Positions 6,606 through 15,096 of a stretch of 64,000 nucleotides of DNA are shown here, piece by piece. The first letter of the stretch is position 1; every line of letters begins with the position of its first letter. This DNA is from Massilia forsythiae (GTDB lineage Bacteria > Pseudomonadota > Gammaproteobacteria > Burkholderiales > Burkholderiaceae_D): NCBI RefSeq assembly GCF_012849555.1, contig NZ_CP051685.1:4464001-4528000 (forward strand), written 5' to 3'. Below the pieces are notes generated by a model. The model worked only from the letters and a program-made list of their open reading frames with translations. It did not search any database and was not told the DNA's origin. The position numbers and the translations under genes are program-made.

Positions 6606-9482
6606 TCATTCGATTGTATTGCCGTATTCGCCGAGGTAGATGTCGGCGGCGGTAGCGGCGGCGGCGGGGCGCGGGCCTTCGCCCAGCGCGGTGGCCGGGT
6701 CGAGGCCGGCGCGTTGCAGGTTGTTCCACCAGTCGTCGGCACCGAACTGCGCCGGGCGGTGCGCCAGCGTGCCGTTGCGGTTCCATTCGGACCACGGCGT
6801 GTCCTGGTCGATGTGGGCGCCGATGCGCGAATGCAGGATCACCGCCTTGCCCACCGATTCCAGCGTGCGCTTGCGGATGGTGCCGTTGGGCGCCTTGTAC
6901 ACGTCGACCTCGCCCGGGCGGCAGCTGTAGCCCTCCGTGGCGATGGCGCCGTAGGGCGTGCAGCGCTGGTTGTGGAACCACTGGCGCGCCAGGTAGAACC
7001 GGGTGCCCGCCGCCTTGCCGGTGGCGGAACCAGCGGCGCCGTCGGCGGCGTCGCCGGTAAAGCGGCAGCCGTTGAACACGAAGCCGTATCGGGCGCGGCG
7101 GCTGGTGTCCGGCGCCAGCGCGTACGAGGCCGCGCGCCCGCCCAGCGACCTGACTTCGCAGTCGTTGAAGTAGGCGATGGTGTCGCCGAAGATGAAGTCG
7201 ACGTCGCCTTCCACGTACGAGCGGTTGAAGAAGCTGCGCACGGTGCTGGCGGCGTCGCGCGAGTGCAGGAACAGCGTGTCCTGGCGCCCCAGCAGGCGCA
7301 CGTTCTCGAACTGCACGCGGTCGGCGCCGTCCACGCGCAGCGCCACCGCCTGGTGGTGCACGCGGCTGCCGCCGGTGTTGTCCGGGCAGGCGTCGCCGCT
7401 GCATTCGGCCACCGCACCCCGGTTGAAGCCGTTCTCGATGGTGAGGTTGCGCGCCTGGAAGCCGTCGGCGCGGATCCAGGCGGTGCCGGAACCGGTGGTC
7501 TGCAGCACCGGCAAGTCCTTCAGGGTCTCGTACATGGCGCGCACGGCCGGCGCCGCGTGGTCGAACTGGCCTGCGTAGCGCTGGCGGTAGGCGGCGCCCG
7601 TGGTGGAGGCGTCCAGGCGCGCCGTGATGCGGGTGGCGCGCGCGTCGGCGGCGTCGCTGTACAGCGTGATCGGTGCGCCGGAGGCCGGCACGTACAGCAG
7701 TTCGTCGTAGGTGCCCGGCGCGATGCGGATATACACGCGGCGCGTACGCTCGCCGTCCGCGACCGCGCGGCTGACCGCGGCCTGCACGCTGGCGAAGCGC
7801 GTGACGCCGTCGGCCGGCGCGCCGGCATCCACCGTGTAATCGGGCGTGAAGCGCGCGCCGGTGGCGAGCGGATCGGCCAGCGGGTCCCACGGGTCGCGCC
7901 GCTCGGCGCCCAGCGGCCCGGTCCATTGCAGCACTTCGCGGTAGGCGTAGGCCTTGGCCTGCTCGGCGCTCAACTGCGGACGGCGGTTGCGCGGCGCGTC
8001 GACAGGGAAGGGGACGAAGCGCGCGCCGCAATCGATTGCCGTATTGGCGGGCGCATTGAACTGCGTCGGCGCGCCGCCCGCGTCGCTCAGGCGGGCGTGT
8101 TCCAGCGTCACCGGCGGCTGGCCGTCGACCACCACGTCGCGCAGGGCCAGGTTCAGCGGATGGGCGTCGTCGTAGCCCTGCAGCAGCACGCGGCCCGGCG
8201 TCAGGCCGTGCACGCGCTCCATGCGGATGCCGCTATACGACGGGATCAGGTTGCCGGGCACGCCCTGTTCGTAGTGGGTGGTGATGTCGATCGGCGTGCG
8301 TACGGCGCGCAGGCAGACGTCGCGGTACACGATGTCGGTCACCAGGCCGCCGCGCGTGTCGTTGCTCTTGATGCGCAGGCCGGAGGTGGTGCCGTCCAGC
8401 GTCAAACCCTCGACCAGCACCTTGCGCACGCCACCGTTGGTCTCGCTGCCGATCGACATGCCGTGGCCGCTGTAGAAATGGTTGTCGACCAGGCTGATGT
8501 GCTCGGTGGGGCCGCCGTTGCCGGCCTTGATCGCCACGTTGTCGTCGCCGGTGCGGATGAAGCTGTGGGCGATGGTGACGTTGGTCGAGGAGATCGGGTC
8601 GATGCCGTCGGTGTTGCGCGCGTCCGTCGGGGTGTCGATGCGCACGCCCCAGGCGGTGAAGCCGTCGACGCCGTTCAGCGTGACGTGGAAGTTGGGCGAA
8701 TTCTTCAGCAGGATGCCGTAGATCGTGAAGTCGCGCGCGCGGTCGACCTGGACCAGGCGCGGCACGTTCTGGCGTGTTTTTTCCTTTTGCGCGCGGCGCG
8801 CGATCTGCCACCAGGATTCGGTCTTGCCGGCGATGCGCATGCCGCCCTGGCCGTCGATGGCGCCGCGGCCCATGATGCCGGCGCCGCGCACGCCCTCGGC
8901 GGTGATCAGCGGGCGGCAGCCGCGGCCGTTCCGGTCGTTGCTGCCGCAGGTGCCGGCGCCACGGTCGAACAGTGCCGGGTCGGTGCTGGCGTACAGGGTG
9001 GCGCCGTCGTCCACCACCAGCGTCACGCCTTCCTTCAGCACCAGCGGGCCGGAGACGAAGGCGCGCTTGCCGTTGCTGGCGGCGAGCACCACCGCGCGGC
9101 CGGGCGCGCACTTGTCGATGGCGGCCTGGATGCGCGCGGCGTCGTCGCGGCCGGTCTGGCCGGCGCCCCAGGCGCTGGCCGCGCTGGCGGGCGCGGCGCC
9201 GGCTGCGGTCGCGCCGCCGGCTGCATCGGCTTCGGCTTCGGCGATCAGCACCGCGCAGGCCGGCGGCACGGCCGGCTCGCGCACTGTGCGCGTGTCCTGC
9301 GCGTGCGCCATGCCGCAGGCGGCGCCGGCGGCGGCGCCGAACGCCAGGCCCAGCGCGAGACGCAGGCGCGGGTTCCATGCGCCGCCAGGTGCCGGCGCCG
9401 CCTGCCGCGCCGCATCGGGCGTCGTCGCATCAGCTGCCGTCGCATCGAGCGGCGTCGCGGCCGCCGCCGATCGCGGCGTCAA
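6606..9482 (-). CDS. Bifunctional GH28 polygalacturonase - CE8 pectin methylesterase fusion
   Basis: About 958 residues. The N-terminal half is GH28 (NTDGIDP, TGDDNVAIK, YSGHGMSIGSE, LRIKSND). The C-terminal half is CE8, with GRQDTLFLHS carrying the acid/base Asp and DVDFIFGDTIAYF carrying the nucleophile Asp. One enzyme could therefore de-methylate pectin and cut the exposed chain. A signal peptide is clear (LRLALGLAFGAAAG ending in AHAQ), but no ATG precedes it in frame. The proposed start is TTG 9482, whose TTGA overlaps the stop of the CE12 gene and has AAGGATGGGGG upstream. An out-of-frame ATG near 9378 would join the signal peptide exactly if one G were removed, so a frameshifted or misread start is the alternative. 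Confidence 0.88.
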   Translation of the reverse strand: MTPRSAAAATPLDATAADATTPDAARQAAPAPGGAWNPRLRLALGLAFGAAAGAACGMAHAQDTRTVREPAVPPACAVLIAEAEADAAGGATAAGAAPASAASAWGAGQTGRDDAARIQAAIDKCAPGRAVVLAASNGKRAFVSGPLVLKEGVTLVVDDGATLYASTDPALFDRGAGTCGSNDRNGRGCRPLITAEGVRGAGIMGRGAIDGQGGMRIAGKTESWWQIARRAQKEKTRQNVPRLVQVDRARDFTIYGILLKNSPNFHVTLNGVDGFTAWGVRIDTPTDARNTDGIDPISSTNVTIAHSFIRTGDDNVAIKAGNGGPTEHISLVDNHFYSGHGMSIGSETNGGVRKVLVEGLTLDGTTSGLRIKSNDTRGGLVTDIVYRDVCLRAVRTPIDITTHYEQGVPGNLIPSYSGIRMERVHGLTPGRVLLQGYDDAHPLNLALRDVVVDGQPPVTLEHARLSDAGGAPTQFNAPANTAIDCGARFVPFPVDAPRNRRPQLSAEQAKAYAYREVLQWTGPLGAERRDPWDPLADPLATGARFTPDYTVDAGAPADGVTRFASVQAAVSRAVADGERTRRVYIRIAPGTYDELLYVPASGAPITLYSDAADARATRITARLDASTTGAAYRQRYAGQFDHAAPAVRAMYETLKDLPVLQTTGSGTAWIRADGFQARNLTIENGFNRGAVAECSGDACPDNTGGSRVHHQAVALRVDGADRVQFENVRLLGRQDTLFLHSRDAASTVRSFFNRSYVEGDVDFIFGDTIAYFNDCEVRSLGGRAASYALAPDTSRRARYGFVFNGCRFTGDAADGAAGSATGKAAGTRFYLARQWFHNQRCTPYGAIATEGYSCRPGEVDVYKAPNGTIRKRTLESVGKAVILHSRIGAHIDQDTPWSEWNRNGTLAHRPAQFGADDWWNNLQRAGLDPATALGEGPRPAAAATAADIYLGEYGNTIE

Positions 9483-10306
9483 GGCCGGCCCCCATCCTTG
9501 AACAACGCGCCGGTGGCCGGCAGCGCCTGCACCATCTCGCGCTCGACCATGCGCGCGAAGAAGTCGGCGCCCTTGGCGCCCACGTGGGTGCGGTCGAACG
9601 CGCTCTTGGCGACGCCGGCCGGCTCCAGCTTGTTCAGGTCCGTCGTGCCGTTCGCCGGTGGCGCCGCGGGCGGCGGTGCCACCGCCAGCGTGTCCGCTCC
9701 GGCCTGGCCCATCGCCTGCACCGCGGCGTAGCTGTCGGCGTTCAGGTCGAGCAGGGTCGCGCCTTCGCGCTTGGCGGCGCGGCGGGTTTCCTCGGCCCAG
9801 GGCGCCAGGTCGTTGTGCAGGTAGGTGCCCTTGAAGGTGCGCCGGGTGAGCGGCGTCACCAGCACCGGCACGCCGCCCGCCGCTTTCGTCTCGGCGGCGT
9901 AGCGCGCCATGTTGGCCGGGTATTCGGTCACGAAGTCGGTCGAGCGGCCCGGCTTGCCCGGCTGGTCGTTGTGGCCGAACTGCACCAGCACGTAGGTGTT
10001 GCCGAAGGCGGCGCCGTCGCGCAGCAGGCGCTGCACCTCGTCCCAGCGGCCTTCCTCGCGGAAGCTCTTGGTGCTGCGGCCGCCGCGCGCCAGGTTGATG
10101 CAGTCGACCTGCGCCGTGAAGCGGGCGCACAGCGCGTCGCCGTAGCCGCTTTTGGTGGCCATGGTCGAATCGCCGACCAGGATCACGCGCGTCCTGGTGC
10201 CGGCCGTATCGGCCGCGCCGGCGTGCGTGCACGCGGCCAGCGCCGCGATGCCCGCCAGCGTCGCCAGCGCGGCGCGTGTCATGGAAAAGTGGGTAAATCG
10301 TTTCAT
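9479..10306 (-). CDS. CE12-type rhamnogalacturonan/pectin acetylesterase (SGNH hydrolase)
   Basis: A 275-residue secreted esterase expected to remove acetyl groups from rhamnogalacturonan or pectin. After a signal sequence ending around AALAACTHAGA come the SGNH blocks: GDSTMATKSGYG with the nucleophile Ser, LARGGRSTKSF, QFGHNDQ, and the C-terminal FDRTHVGAKGADFF with the catalytic His. The order and spacing match CE12 (YesT/RhgT type). The start at ATG 10306 gives a normal signal peptide. It is the second gene of the minus-strand pectin operon, and its stop overlaps the proposed start of the GH28-CE8 gene. A strong hairpin lies between it and the receptor gene upstream. Confidence 0.9.
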   Translation of the reverse strand: MKRFTHFSMTRAALATLAGIAALAACTHAGAADTAGTRTRVILVGDSTMATKSGYGDALCARFTAQVDCINLARGGRSTKSFREEGRWDEVQRLLRDGAAFGNTYVLVQFGHNDQPGKPGRSTDFVTEYPANMARYAAETKAAGGVPVLVTPLTRRTFKGTYLHNDLAPWAEETRRAAKREGATLLDLNADSYAAVQAMGQAGADTLAVAPPPAAPPANGTTDLNKLEPAGVAKSAFDRTHVGAKGADFFARMVEREMVQALPATGALFKDGGRP

Positions 10307-10352
10307 CTGCCTGCTCGTCTGGATGGTCTCGAAAGGCGCCGCTGGATGGCCG

Positions 10353-10396
10353 CGCGCCCGTCCGGCCTGCCGGTGAGGGCAGGCGGGACGGGCGCG
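10353..10396 (-). other. Long intercistronic stem-loop between receptor and CE12 genes
   Basis: CGCGCCCGTCC pairs with GGACGGGCGCG and, inside it, GCCTGCC pairs with GGCAGGC, with one G/G mismatch and a GGTGAG loop. This gives 18 base pairs within 44 bases. On the transcribed strand no T-run follows. It looks like an mRNA processing or stabilising structure, or an attenuator that makes receptor and enzyme expression unequal, rather than a standard intrinsic terminator. Confidence 0.55.
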
Positions 10397-10430
10397 GGTC
10401 ATGCGTCGTGGCGCATCGCCGGGTTACGGC

Positions 10431-13175
10431 TTACAGGAAGTCGTAGCTCACGCGCAGATTGTAGGCGCGGCCGGTGGCGTTGCCCATGCTGCTCAGGTAG
10501 CCGTAGCTGTACACCGTGTTGTTGGTGGTCGGCGGCGCCTTGTCGGTCAGGTTGGTGACGCCGAGGGTGACGCGCACCTGCTTCATCGCGACGTAGCCGG
10601 CGGTCAGGGCCCAGGTCGAGTACGAGGAGATGTCGCGGTAGTACTGCGACGTGACCGCGGTGTTGGCGTCGTGGTACTTGCTGTTGAAGTTGTTGGTCAG
10701 CTGGGCACTCCAGTCGCCGCCCTGCCACGACAGGCGCAGCGAGTGCTTCCAGCGCGGCGTGATGATCGGGTAGCTGCTGGTGGTGCCGTTGCTGGCCCAG
10801 CCGAAGCGGCCGACGTTCGACATCCACGGACCGTCTTTCACGAGCTGGTTGTCGAAGCGGGTCAGGTAGGTGCCGTCCAGGCCGAGGCGGAAGGTGCCGA
10901 AGCTGGTGCGCGGCAGGTTCCAGTTGCCGGTCACGTCGACGCCGCCGGCGATCTGGCCGCCCAGGTTCATCGTGGTGTTGTCGATGTAGGTCAGCGAATT
11001 GTTGGCGCCGCGCACGAACAGGTTCTGGTACTGGGCGTAGTTGGTGAAGTACACCGACTCGGGGATGTTGGCCAGCATGTCCTTCATGTTGACCTGCCAG
11101 TAGTCGAGCGACATCGTCACCGCCGGGCTCGGCTCGAACACCACGCCCAGCGTGCCGCCCTTGGATTTTTCCGGCGACAGGTTGGGGTTGCTGCCGGTGA
11201 GCTTGTTCAGCTTGGCGTTGCAGACGTCGGCGGCGTTGGCGCCGGCCACGGCGGTGCCGGTGCCCGGGATGGTCGGGGTACGGCTCGGGCACAGCACCGG
11301 ATCGTCCCAGCGGCCGGAGGTAGTGGTGTTGGCCACGGTGGTGCGTGCGCCGTAGCGGTCGAACAGGGTCGGGGCGCGGAAGCCGGTGTTGGCCGAACCG
11401 CGCAGCATGATGGTCTTGGTCGGCTGGTAGCGGAAGCTGATCTTCGGCGTCACGGTGCTGCCGACGTCGCTGTAGTGGTCGACGCGCACCGCGCCGTTCA
11501 GGGTCAGCTGCTTGGTGACCGGGGCGTCCACCTCGGTGAAGATGCCGGCGATGGTGCGCGCGCTCTCGCCGTGGCTCGGCACGATCTTGGCGAAGGTGAT
11601 GTCGGCCGCCTGCGCCAGCTTGGTGTCTTCGTTGGTGTCGCGGTGCAGGTCCACGCCCACCGCCAGCGCCAGGTCGCCGCCCGCCAGCGGCATCAGGGCC
11701 TTGCTGACGGTGCCGTCGACGCCGTAGTACGACACCTTGGCGCTGCGGTTGAGCATGCCGTCGGCGGCGATCGAATCGAGGTAGTCGGTACCGGCCTGGT
11801 CCTGTACGCCGAACGGGTTCAGGGTGCCGTTGGCCAGGCCGGTGAGCAGGCCGGGGCCCGAGTAGTAGCCGGACTGGAAGTACACCTTGCGCTGCGACAG
11901 GCCATAGCTCAAGCCGGTGCGGTAGTCCCAGGTGCCGAGGCGGCCTTCGGCCGACACCAGCAGGCGCTGGTTGATCTGGTTGTCGCGCGTGACGGCGGCA
12001 TCGGGCACGGCCCAGCTCACGGTCAGCGGCTGGTTGGTGATGCCGGCCACCGCCGGCGTGCCGCCGCTCTTGCCCGGGTACCACTTGCTGGTGGACGGCA
12101 CGATCGGCTGCAGCGAGCCGACGGCCAGCGCCTGGGTCGGATTCTTGTAGCTGAAGATCGATTCGTCGCCGCGCGTGTATTCGACCGACACGGTGTGGTC
12201 GTCGTTGATCTTCTTGGTCGCCTTGAAGTAGGCCGACAGCTGCTTGTTCGGGTACAGCGCGGTGCCGTAGGTGTCGTTGTTCAGCACGCAGGTGTTGTTG
12301 CGGCCCTGGATCGAGTAGGGCGCCAGGCAGCCGCTCGCATAATACGGGTTGGCGGCGGTCTTGTTGGCCGAGCTGGTGAAGTTGGCCGGGGTGGCGTAGC
12401 CGCCGCTGGCCAGGCTCGGCGCCAGGCCGATCGCGGTCAGGGCCGCGGTGTCCGGCACGAAGCCGACGCGGTCGGCCTGCAGCAGGCGGCTGCGCTGGTG
12501 GAAGTCGACGGTGCCGTAGACGTTCCAGCCGTCGCGTTCGATATTGCCCTTGCCGAAGCTGAGGGTCACGCGCTGCTCGTCGCCGCCGCCGCGCCGTTCC
12601 GGCTGCACGTACTGGATGGTGGCGTTGGCGCCTTCGTACTCGCGCTTGGTGATGAAGTTGACCACGCCGCCGATGGCGTCCGAACCGTAGGTCGAGGACG
12701 CGCCGTCGCGCAGCACCTCGACGCGCGCCAGCGCGCTGATCGGGATGGTGTCGAGGTTGGCGTAGCCGTCGGCGATCGCCTCGTTGGCCAGGCGGCGGCC
12801 GTTGAGCAGCACCAGGGTGCGGTTCACGCCCAGGCCGCGCAGGTTGACGTTGGTGCCGGAGCCGGCCTGCGACGGCGCCAGCGAGTTCGATTGCGGCAGC
12901 GCCATCATGACGTCGGCCAGCGTGGTCAAGCCCTGCTTGACGAATTCCTCGGCCTTGATGGTGGTGACCGGCAGCGCTTCCTCGGCGGCCAGGCGCTTGA
13001 TGCTGGAGCCGGTGACTTCGACGCGCTGCACGGCGGCGTCGGGTTGCGCAGCCACGGTCTGGGCGGCGGCCTGCTGGGTCAGTGCCAGCACGCCCAGCGC
13101 GATGGCGGACAGGGCGATGGCGCGGCCCTGGCGCGATGGGGAAGGATGGGCGGCGGTGATGCGGGGGGTGTTCAT
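10431..13175 (-). CDS. TonB-dependent outer-membrane receptor (pectin oligosaccharide uptake, inferred)
   Basis: A 914-residue receptor. A signal peptide ends near AAAQT. A TonB-box-like region and VEVTGSSIKR open the plug domain, which continues with DVMMALPQSNS, GLGVNRTLVLLNGRR and YGSDAIGGVVNFITK. The rest is a beta-barrel that ends in aromatic YNLRVSYDFL, the usual outer-membrane insertion signal. It is first in a minus-strand operon with CE12, GH28-CE8 and GH28 genes, so it probably imports oligogalacturonides or rhamnogalacturonan fragments. Substrate assignment rests on context only. Its promoter carries the GntR-type palindrome shared with the GH105 gene. Confidence 0.9.
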   Translation of the reverse strand: MNTPRITAAHPSPSRQGRAIALSAIALGVLALTQQAAAQTVAAQPDAAVQRVEVTGSSIKRLAAEEALPVTTIKAEEFVKQGLTTLADVMMALPQSNSLAPSQAGSGTNVNLRGLGVNRTLVLLNGRRLANEAIADGYANLDTIPISALARVEVLRDGASSTYGSDAIGGVVNFITKREYEGANATIQYVQPERRGGGDEQRVTLSFGKGNIERDGWNVYGTVDFHQRSRLLQADRVGFVPDTAALTAIGLAPSLASGGYATPANFTSSANKTAANPYYASGCLAPYSIQGRNNTCVLNNDTYGTALYPNKQLSAYFKATKKINDDHTVSVEYTRGDESIFSYKNPTQALAVGSLQPIVPSTSKWYPGKSGGTPAVAGITNQPLTVSWAVPDAAVTRDNQINQRLLVSAEGRLGTWDYRTGLSYGLSQRKVYFQSGYYSGPGLLTGLANGTLNPFGVQDQAGTDYLDSIAADGMLNRSAKVSYYGVDGTVSKALMPLAGGDLALAVGVDLHRDTNEDTKLAQAADITFAKIVPSHGESARTIAGIFTEVDAPVTKQLTLNGAVRVDHYSDVGSTVTPKISFRYQPTKTIMLRGSANTGFRAPTLFDRYGARTTVANTTTSGRWDDPVLCPSRTPTIPGTGTAVAGANAADVCNAKLNKLTGSNPNLSPEKSKGGTLGVVFEPSPAVTMSLDYWQVNMKDMLANIPESVYFTNYAQYQNLFVRGANNSLTYIDNTTMNLGGQIAGGVDVTGNWNLPRTSFGTFRLGLDGTYLTRFDNQLVKDGPWMSNVGRFGWASNGTTSSYPIITPRWKHSLRLSWQGGDWSAQLTNNFNSKYHDANTAVTSQYYRDISSYSTWALTAGYVAMKQVRVTLGVTNLTDKAPPTTNNTVYSYGYLSSMGNATGRAYNLRVSYDFL

Positions 13176-13299
13176 GAAGCTGTCTCCTGATTATTTTGAC
13201 GACTATCCGGCGCCGCCGTCTCCGCGGCGCCGCTGATGCTTCCTGCCCGATGGCTGCCCGGTCCGCCGCCGTTGCCGGCGTGGCGTCCAGGAGTCATAT

Positions 13300-13338
13300 T
13301 GGTCGGACCATTCTAGATTGGTATGTTCACATATGCAA
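13300..13338 (-). promoter_or_regulatory. Receptor operon promoter with GntR-type operator
   Basis: On the minus strand, TTGCAT (13333-13338) and TAGAAT (13310-13315) are separated by exactly 17 bases and form a good sigma70 promoter. The 11-bp palindrome TGGTCGGACCA (13300-13310) abuts the -10 box and would cover the start site. The TGGT-N3-ACCA form is typical of FCD-type GntR regulators, and a repressor here would block transcription. The same layout is repeated upstream of the GH105 gene. Confidence 0.75.
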
Positions 13339-13440
13339 TGTGGACAGACCACCTTATCCATGTTTGTGACTTAATTTCAACACTTGCCGGGCTGGGCGCG
13401 GGTCGGATCGCGGCCGCGCGCCTGCCGGAGAAGCAGCGCG

Positions 13441-14856
13441 TCAGTGGTGTTCGCGGTAGCTGGTCTGGCCGCCGTCCTTCGGCACGTAATGGTAGGTGCG
13501 CACGCGGTACTCGATGCTGAAGGCCGGGTTGTTCAGCATGCGGATGATCTCGGCGCCGGCCAGCAGCGTCGGCCCGTAGCCGTGCAGGGCGTCGACGCTG
13601 GTGGGGCGGTTGTAGTAGTACACCTGGTCGCCGGCGAAGGTGGTGCCGACGCAGGTGCCTTCGACCTGCCCCTTGTCGTTGATGCGCGTGGACAGCCCGG
13701 CCCAGCCGGCCTGGGCGACCGAGCCCCAGGTGGACGGGCTGACCCAGCCCTGGTTGACCGCATGCGCGATCACGTAGGTGAAGATGGCGCTGGCCGAGGT
13801 CTCGAGATACGAGTCGCTGCGGTCGATCATCTGGTGCCACAGGCCGCTGCCCGACTGCAGCTCGGCCACCGCGCGCAGCGACTTGCGCAACTGGGCCAGT
13901 ACCTTGGGGGTGCCCGGATGGTCCTTGGGCAGCACGTCCAGCAGGTCGGCCATCGACAACAGCGCCCAGCCGTTGGCGCGCGCCCAGTAGAAGCGCGGCG
14001 CGTCCGGGTTGTTGGCGTTCCAGCCGTGCGTGTACAGGCCGGTCTGCGGGTCGGCCAGGTAGGACGACATCTGCAGCACGTTCTTGACGGCGTCGTCGAA
14101 GTAGGCGCGCTGGCCGCTCATGCGCCCCAGCTCGGCCAGCGCCGGCACGCCCATGTACATGTCGTCGGCCCACAGCGACACCGCCTGCGGGCGCTGGCGC
14201 GCCAGGGTGCCGTCCGCCAGGCGGAACTGGCGCCGCGCGACCCAGTCGCCGCACACCTTGATCTGGGCGGACAGGTCCGGGCCGACCCCGGCGCGGCGCG
14301 CGCGCATCATGGCGGCGCACATGGAGCCGGCGTCGTCCAGCGAGCGCGGGTCGAGGAAGCGCGAAAAGCTGTTGGCGCGTTCCAGGTGAAAACGCTGTTC
14401 CTGGGCGCGGAAGTAGGGCAGGCGCTCGGCGAAAAAATTGAAATGGCGCGCGGTCATGTCGGTGAAGCGCTTGTCGCCGGTGACCTCGGCCGCCTTGAGC
14501 AGGCCGGCGTGCACCACGCCCATCTCGTAGACCTGCAGGCCGAGGTCGCTGTCCATACCGGCCACCACGGCGTCCGCCACGGGCGTGGCGAAATCGGTGA
14601 CGGGGGCGCCGCCGTCCTTGTGCACGATGCGGGTCGGCGTCTGCGATTCGAGGTAGGCGCGGATGCGCTGCAGCGACGCCGTGATCTCGGCCGCCACCGG
14701 CTTCTTGTACGGGACCGGGTAGGTACCCTCGGCCGGGTCGTTGCGGTTCTTGTTGTCGGGGTTGCGGTAGGGGCCGTCCGCGTGGGCGGGAACGGCCAGC
14801 GCGAATGCGCATGCGGTGGCGGCCAGCGAGGCCAGCAGTCTTGGCTTCAGATGCAA
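13441..14856 (-). CDS. GH105 unsaturated rhamnogalacturonyl/galacturonyl hydrolase, secreted
   Basis: A 471-residue (alpha/alpha)6-barrel enzyme expected to remove the unsaturated uronic acid left at chain ends by pectin or rhamnogalacturonan lyases. Family hallmarks include SLWADDMYMGVPALAELG, FYWARANGWALLSMADLLDV, SGLWHQMIDRSDSYLETSAS and YYYNRP. A signal peptide ends with ALAVPAHA. There is no ATG in a sensible place: TTG 14856 is chosen because it begins MHLKPRLLASL and has GGAG six bases upstream. It is transcribed alone, toward the receptor operon, from a promoter carrying the same operator. No lyase that would generate its substrate is present in the window. Confidence 0.9.
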   Translation of the reverse strand: MHLKPRLLASLAATACAFALAVPAHADGPYRNPDNKNRNDPAEGTYPVPYKKPVAAEITASLQRIRAYLESQTPTRIVHKDGGAPVTDFATPVADAVVAGMDSDLGLQVYEMGVVHAGLLKAAEVTGDKRFTDMTARHFNFFAERLPYFRAQEQRFHLERANSFSRFLDPRSLDDAGSMCAAMMRARRAGVGPDLSAQIKVCGDWVARRQFRLADGTLARQRPQAVSLWADDMYMGVPALAELGRMSGQRAYFDDAVKNVLQMSSYLADPQTGLYTHGWNANNPDAPRFYWARANGWALLSMADLLDVLPKDHPGTPKVLAQLRKSLRAVAELQSGSGLWHQMIDRSDSYLETSASAIFTYVIAHAVNQGWVSPSTWGSVAQAGWAGLSTRINDKGQVEGTCVGTTFAGDQVYYYNRPTSVDALHGYGPTLLAGAEIIRMLNNPAFSIEYRVRTYHYVPKDGGQTSYREHH

Positions 14857-14929
14857 CGTCGTCTCCAGTTGTGTCGTCGAACCTTCCTCGGCCGCGCGTT
14901 CGTGCACACCGTCCGGGCTGGTTTCTTTT

Positions 14930-14968
14930 TGGTCGGACCATTCTAATTTGGTAAGACCGCTTGTGCAA
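14930..14968 (-). promoter_or_regulatory. GH105 promoter with second copy of the GntR-type operator
   Basis: On the minus strand, TTGCAC (14963-14968), a 17-base spacer and TAGAAT (14940-14945) form the promoter. TGGTCGGACCA (14930-14940) overlaps the end of the -10 box exactly as in the receptor promoter, and ACCAA precedes the -10 region in both. The region is shared with the divergent plus-strand esterase, so that gene could be co-regulated. Confidence 0.75.
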
Positions 14969-15096
14969 GGCGGATGGGCCGCAGCAGGGCATTTATGTTC
15001 GGAATCGTGGCATACTCGACACCATCGCGGCCGCGTGACCGCCCCCGCCGGCACCGCCGCGCTCCGATCAATACGCTATTCGACTGGAACACCGGT

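Noticed and set aside
6606..10232. A single 1208-residue protein covering the CE12 and fusion genes
   Set aside because: The first ~250 residues are the CE12 gene read in the wrong frame; the real fusion gene begins near 9482.
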